A stretch of 8,946 nt of DNA from CAYJHC01 sp964370075 (GTDB lineage: Bacteria > Bacillota > Clostridia > Peptostreptococcales > Anaerovoracaceae). Shown here in pieces: positions 5,763 to 8,946 of this stretch. Each line of letters starts with the position of its first letter. The stretch's first letter is position 1. The notes under the pieces are model-generated. The model worked only from the letters and a program-made list of their open reading frames with translations, made no database searches and was not told where the DNA came from. The stretch spans positions 1-8,946 of the forward strand of contig CAYJHC010000080.1 of NCBI GenBank assembly GCA_964370075.1, written 5' to 3'. The position numbers were made by a program, and so were the translations under genes.

Positions 5763-6203
5763 ATGAAACTTCATGAATTAAGAAAAGTTCCAGGAGCTAC
5801 TAAAAACAGAAAAAGAAAAGGTAGAGGAACAGCTACTGGCCAAGGTAAAACAGCTGGTAGAGGTATGAACGGCCAAAACTCTAGAAGCGGTGGCGGTGTA
5901 AGACCTGGATTTGAAGGGGGCCAAATGCCTCTTTACAGAAGAATACCAAAGAGAGGATTTACAAATATTTGGGGCAAAGAATATGCCGAAGTAAATGTAG
6001 AATCTTTAAACAAATTTGATGCAGGAACTGTTGTAACAATTGAACTGCTTAAAGAAGCAGGACTAGTTAAGCAGGTTAAAGATGGAGTTAAGATACTTGG
6101 TAACGGTGAACTTGAAAAAGGTATTACTGTGCAAGCTCAAAAATTCACAAAATCAGCTGCAGAAAAAATAGAAGCTGCCGGAGGAAAGGCAGAGGTGATC
6201 TAA
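5763..6203 (+). CDS. rplO: 50S ribosomal protein L15
   Basis: L15 is a mid-to-late assembly protein of the large subunit with a long, glycine- and arginine-rich N-terminal extension that threads into 23S rRNA. The 146-residue product is the usual length. MKLHELRKVPGA opens it; the extension spans about 15-65 with GRGTATGQGKTAGRG (20-34), SRSGGGVRPGFEGGQMP (40-56) and RRIPKRGF (59-66). The C-terminal globular part carries VKILGNGEL (109-117) and KFTKSAAEKIEAAGG (127-141). GGAGGT at 5751-5756 lies 6 bases before the ATG. The secY ribosome binding site is embedded in its last codons and the secY ATG follows the TAA by one base. Confidence 0.98.
   Translation: MKLHELRKVPGATKNRKRKGRGTATGQGKTAGRGMNGQNSRSGGGVRPGFEGGQMPLYRRIPKRGFTNIWGKEYAEVNVESLNKFDAGTVVTIELLKEAGLVKQVKDGVKILGNGELEKGITVQAQKFTKSAAEKIEAAGGKAEVI
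6192..6199 (+). promoter_or_regulatory. secY ribosome binding site inside the rplO 3' end
   Basis: GAGGTGAT is an extended match to the anti-Shine-Dalgarno sequence and lies within the last codons of rplO. Its core GAGG ends 9 bases before the ATG at 6205 and 15 bases before the in-frame ATG at 6211. This supports 6205 as the secY start, although alignment to B. subtilis SecY would place the start at 6211. The position inside rplO suggests the two genes are translationally coupled. Confidence 0.7.
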
Positions 6204-6204
6204 G

Positions 6205-7488
6205 ATGGAAATGCTAAGAACTATTGGAAAAGCGTGGAAAATTGCAGAAATTAGAAAAAAAATAATTTTTACACTTCTAATGCTAGTAATATTCAGAATT
6301 GGGTCTAACATCCCAGTTCCGAATATTGACAGACAAATCTTGGCAGAGGCTTTTGGAGATGGAACAGGATTATTTGCATTGTTCAACCTGTTTTCAGGTG
6401 GATCTTTCGGAAGCTTAACAATATTCGCATTAAGCATCACACCTTATATTACTGCTTCGATCATCATGCAACTTCTAACAATGGTAATACCAGCGTTAGA
6501 AAGAATGGCTAGAGAAGGAACAGATGGCAGAAAGAAAATGGCTAGGATCACAAGATACCTTACAGTAGTTATGGCATTGATTCAGGCAATAGGTGTATCA
6601 GTAGGAATGTTCAGACAAGCTTTAATTAGCACTGATTTCTTCTCTGTTGCACTAGTAATATTAGTACTTACAGCAGGTACAGCATTCCTAATGTGGTTAG
6701 GCGAAAAAATAAACGAAAATGGAATTGGAAATGGTATTTCTCTAATTATATTTGGAGGAATTATAGCTTCTCTTCCATCAGCAGTTCAGCAGACCTGGGT
6801 AAGCTTACAAGCTGGAGAAGTTAGTTACATTTCAGTAGGATTGTTCGTATTATTTGCAATTGTGGTTATAGTAGGAATTATTATAATTCAAGAAGGGCAA
6901 AGACGAATTCCAGTTCAATATGCAAAAAGAGTGGTTGGAAGAAAGATGTATGGCGGACAAGCTACACATATTCCATTAAAAGTAAATCAAGCAGGAGTTA
7001 TTCCGGTAATTTTTGCAATGTCTTTAATGCAATTTCCACTTACAATTACTTACTTTATGGATCCTACTTCAAGCTTTACTACTTGGGTTACACAATGGCT
7101 TTCACCAGTGGAATCTCCGGGAGTTTGGTTTTATTCAGCACTTAGCATAGTATTTATTATGTTCTTTACATATTTTTATACAACTGCTACATTTAACCCA
7201 GTTGAAGTGGCTGATAATATGAAAGCTAATGGAGGATTTATTCCAGGCATTAGACCAGGCAGAGCTACTGTAGAATACTTACAAAGAACGAGCTCAAGGC
7301 TTACTTTTGTAGGAGGAATATTCTTAGCGGCGATAGCTACTCTTCCAATGATTGTAGGACAATTCACCACATTAAATGTAATGTTTGGAGGAACTTCCTT
7401 ACTAATCGCAGTAGGTGTTGCCTTAGATACTATGAAGCAACTAGAGCAACAGTTGCTAACTAGAAACTATCAAGGATTTTTAAAGTAG
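6205..7488 (+). CDS. secY: Protein translocase channel subunit SecY
   Basis: SecY forms the protein-conducting channel of the cytoplasmic membrane with SecE and SecG; it passes unfolded secretory proteins driven by SecA and inserts membrane proteins delivered by the signal recognition particle. The 427-residue product is near the Firmicute norm (about 430) and shows ten hydrophobic segments, roughly 19-38, 73-97, 115-137, 147-167, 172-192, 209-229, 263-285, 308-330, 367-386 and 393-411. The plug region is near 60-72. Signatures include LGEKINENGIGNGIS (165-179), RRIPVQYAKR in the C4 loop (233-242) and GGFIPGIRPGRATVEYL in the C5 loop (343-359), where R350 aligns with the SecA-sensing Arg357 of E. 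coli. Placement after rplO couples channel supply to ribosome production. The stop TAG is fused to the adk binding site. Confidence 0.98.
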   Translation: MEMLRTIGKAWKIAEIRKKIIFTLLMLVIFRIGSNIPVPNIDRQILAEAFGDGTGLFALFNLFSGGSFGSLTIFALSITPYITASIIMQLLTMVIPALERMAREGTDGRKKMARITRYLTVVMALIQAIGVSVGMFRQALISTDFFSVALVILVLTAGTAFLMWLGEKINENGIGNGISLIIFGGIIASLPSAVQQTWVSLQAGEVSYISVGLFVLFAIVVIVGIIIIQEGQRRIPVQYAKRVVGRKMYGGQATHIPLKVNQAGVIPVIFAMSLMQFPLTITYFMDPTSSFTTWVTQWLSPVESPGVWFYSALSIVFIMFFTYFYTTATFNPVEVADNMKANGGFIPGIRPGRATVEYLQRTSSRLTFVGGIFLAAIATLPMIVGQFTTLNVMFGGTSLLIAVGVALDTMKQLEQQLLTRNYQGFLK

Positions 7489-7497
7489 GAGGGAAGG

Positions 7498-8142
7498 ATG
7501 AAAGTTGTATTATTAGGCCCTCCAGGGGCAGGTAAAGGCACTGTTGCAGATAAAATTGTGGCAAAGTATAATTTACCACATATTTCAACAGGGGACATTT
7601 TTAGAGAAAACATTAAAAATGAAACTGAACTAGGGAAGAGAGCAAAGGCTTTTATGGATAAAGGTGAGCTAGTACCAGACTCACTGGTAATAGAAATAGC
7701 TTTAGACAGAATTAGCAAAGATGACTGTGAAAAAGGATTCCTTCTAGATGGATTTCCAAGGACAGTTGAACAAGCTGAGTCTTTATCAAAGTACTTAGAA
7801 GAAAATGATGATAAGTTAGATGCAGTAATAAATATTGATGCCCCAAAAGAACTTCTTATGTTCAGAATGGTAGGAAGAAGGTTATGTAGAAACTGTGGTA
7901 AGATTTATCATACTACTAACATGCCATCTAAGGTTGAAAATGTGTGTGACGCATGCGGAGGCGAGCTTTATCAAAGAGCAGACGACGTAGAGGAAACAGT
8001 TGAAAACAGAATCGATGTTTATGAATCACAAACAAAGCCTTTAATTGATTACTATACTGAGAAAAAAGAACTTACAAGCATTGACGGTTCAGCGAATGCG
8101 GATCATACCTATGAGCAGGTTGTAGAGGTTTTGGGTAACTAA
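7498..8142 (+). CDS. adk: Adenylate kinase, long form with zinc LID
   Basis: This soluble enzyme interconverts ATP plus AMP with two ADP, keeping adenylate pools balanced and recycling AMP. The 214-residue length is that of the long bacterial type. The P-loop is GPPGAGKGT (7-15); the AMP-binding region has STGD (30-33) and R36; DGFPR lies at 84-88; R123 and R127 flank the LID; and the C-terminal catalytic part has DD (162-163) and R171. The LID (about 127-164) contains C130-x2-C133 and C150-x2-C153, a complete four-cysteine zinc site of the Gram-positive type, which is structural rather than catalytic. GGAGG (7488-7492) overlaps the secY stop, 5 bases before the ATG. In Firmicutes adk normally sits between secY and map, as here. 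Confidence 0.98.
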   Translation: MKVVLLGPPGAGKGTVADKIVAKYNLPHISTGDIFRENIKNETELGKRAKAFMDKGELVPDSLVIEIALDRISKDDCEKGFLLDGFPRTVEQAESLSKYLEENDDKLDAVINIDAPKELLMFRMVGRRLCRNCGKIYHTTNMPSKVENVCDACGGELYQRADDVEETVENRIDVYESQTKPLIDYYTEKKELTSIDGSANADHTYEQVVEVLGN

Positions 8143-8144
8143 TT

Positions 8145-8891
8145 ATGATAATGATCAAATCTCAAAGAGAAATAGAAATTATGCGTGTATCTGGGAACGT
8201 AACAAAACAAATTCTAGCAAGTTTAGAAGACTTTATTAAACCAGGCATAACAACAGCAGATGTAGACCAGTATGTGTTTGAAATAATTAAAGATAATGGT
8301 ATGATTCCATCCTTTAAAGGCTATGGTGGATTTCCAGGAAATATTTGCACTTCAATAAATGAAGAAATTGTTCACGGCATTCCGAATAAAAAGAGGAAGC
8401 TGAACGAAGGAGATATTTTAAGTGTAGATGTAGGTTGTACCTACCAAGGATATATTACTGATGCCGCACGTACTTACAAGGTAGGAAAAGTTAGTAAAGA
8501 GGCTGAGGCTTTAATAGAATCAGCTAAGAATGCCTTCTTTAAAAGCCTTGAGTACTGCAAAGTTGGATGTAGAATTTCTGATATATCTTACACAATACAA
8601 TCAAATGTAGAGGCGGATGGTTTTGGGATTATTAGAGAATTAGTTGGTCATGGCGTTGGACAAAACTTACACGAAGATCCCCCAATACCGAATTATGGGA
8701 AACCAGGTAAAGGGACAAGATTGCAAAAAGGGATGGTATTGGCCATAGAGCCTATGATTACTGAAGGTGACTATCAAGTAGAAGTACTTCCAGATAATTG
8801 GACTTACGTAACCCTTGACAGGAAGCTTTCAGCACATTACGAAAACACTGTAGTCATAACAGATGGGGAACCAGAACTGTTGACCTATTAG
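8145..8891 (+). CDS. map: Methionine aminopeptidase, type I
   Basis: This metalloenzyme removes the initiator methionine from nascent proteins after deformylation, acting at the ribosome when the second residue is small. The 248-residue pita-bread fold lacks any N-terminal zinc extension, so it is the short type Ia. All five dinuclear-metal ligands are present: D95 (SVDVG), D106 (TDAART), H169 (GHGVG), E202 (AIEPM) and E233 (HYENT), with the substrate-contacting H77 in VHGIP. These lie two residues before their E. coli equivalents. The ATG is 2 bases after the adk stop with only a weak or distant binding site (GAGG at 8125-8128), so expression probably depends on coupling to adk. The start at 8145 aligns with B. 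subtilis; 8151 is an alternative. Confidence 0.97.
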   Translation: MIMIKSQREIEIMRVSGNVTKQILASLEDFIKPGITTADVDQYVFEIIKDNGMIPSFKGYGGFPGNICTSINEEIVHGIPNKKRKLNEGDILSVDVGCTYQGYITDAARTYKVGKVSKEAEALIESAKNAFFKSLEYCKVGCRISDISYTIQSNVEADGFGIIRELVGHGVGQNLHEDPPIPNYGKPGKGTRLQKGMVLAIEPMITEGDYQVEVLPDNWTYVTLDRKLSAHYENTVVITDGEPELLTY

Positions 8892-8901
8892 CAAACAATA
8901 T

Positions 8902-8905
8902 GAGG
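8902..8905 (+). promoter_or_regulatory. infA ribosome binding site
   Basis: A four-base GAGG lies 8 bases before the ATG at 8914, in the 22-base gap after map. It is shorter than the GGAGG sites of the upstream ribosomal genes but correctly spaced, and it supports the infA start. Confidence 0.6.
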
Positions 8906-8913
8906 TATAAAAT

Positions 8914-8946
8914 ATGTCAAAAAAAGATGTAATAGAAGCAGAAGGC
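8914..8946 (+). CDS. infA: Translation initiation factor IF-1, N-terminal fragment cut by the window edge
   Basis: Only the first 11 codons are in the window, reading MSKKDVIEAEG. This closely matches the conserved N-terminus of bacterial IF-1 (MAKEDVIEVEG and similar), a roughly 72-residue OB-fold protein that occupies the ribosomal A site during initiation. The assignment is strengthened by position: infA follows map, directly or after one small gene, in the Firmicute version of this locus and is normally followed by rpmJ, rpsM, rpsK, rpsD, rpoA and rplQ. The remainder lies beyond the right edge, so length and C-terminus cannot be checked. Confidence 0.88.
   Translation, partial: MSKKDVIEAEG

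Noticed and set aside
7308..7322. Internal GGAGGA within secY resembling a ribosome binding site
   Set aside because: It encodes a Gly-Gly pair in a membrane-segment region. The downstream frame shows no recognisable protein, so it is codon usage.
3..8946. Search for a novel system, CRISPR, RNA gene, insertion sequence or phage element
   Set aside because: Gap-free conserved ribosomal-protein, secY, adk, map and infA order accounts for essentially every base, leaving no unexplained stretch over 57 bases.

Overview
The window is a continuous, fully plus-strand segment of the universally conserved ribosomal-protein superlocus (the S10 operon tail followed by the spc operon), running rplV-rpsC-rplP-rpmC-rpsQ-rplN-rplX-rplE-rpsN-rpsH-rplF-rplR-rpsE-rpmD-rplO-secY-adk-map and ending in the first 11 codons of infA. 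Eighteen genes are complete and one is cut by the right edge. The left edge falls two bases before the rplV start codon, so its ribosome binding site is outside the window. Every intergenic gap is 57 bases or less, so there is no long non-coding stretch.

The source is most likely a low-GC anaerobic Firmicute of class Clostridia. The signs are the A+T-rich sequence with AGA-dominated arginine codons, strong GGAGG Shine-Dalgarno sites in front of almost every gene, the short four-cysteine (zinc-type) S14, the adenylate kinase with a four-cysteine zinc LID, and secY-adk-map placed directly after rplO, which is the typical Gram-positive order. A narrower placement (for example near Family XIII / Anaerovoracaceae or Peptostreptococcaceae) is only a guess.

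Layout: 3-2546 holds large-subunit L22, L16, L29, L14 and small-subunit S3, S17; 2557-4649 holds L24, L5, S14, S8, L6; 4663-6203 holds L18, S5, L30, L15; 6205-8891 holds the SecY translocon channel, adenylate kinase and methionine aminopeptidase; 8914 onward is translation initiation factor IF-1. The genes are packed with 1-base overlaps (rplV/rpsC, rplP/rpmC), 1-2 base gaps (rplO/secY, adk/map) or short gaps. In several places the TAG stop codon is fused into the next gene's Shine-Dalgarno (TAGGAGG). This implies a single co-transcribed, translationally coupled unit that makes ribosomal subunits, the protein export channel, and the enzyme that trims initiator methionine from new proteins. No internal promoter, terminator, RNA gene, mobile element or CRISPR was found.

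I looked for an undescribed system and do not see one: the locus is ordinary in content and order. The points worth a second look are small: a long polyampholyte tail on S3, a charge-poor tip of the L22 tunnel hairpin, the repeated stop/Shine-Dalgarno fusion, the missing KOW-protein gene between map and infA, a few unusual residues in S5, and a small hairpin in the only sizeable gap (rpsN-rpsH).
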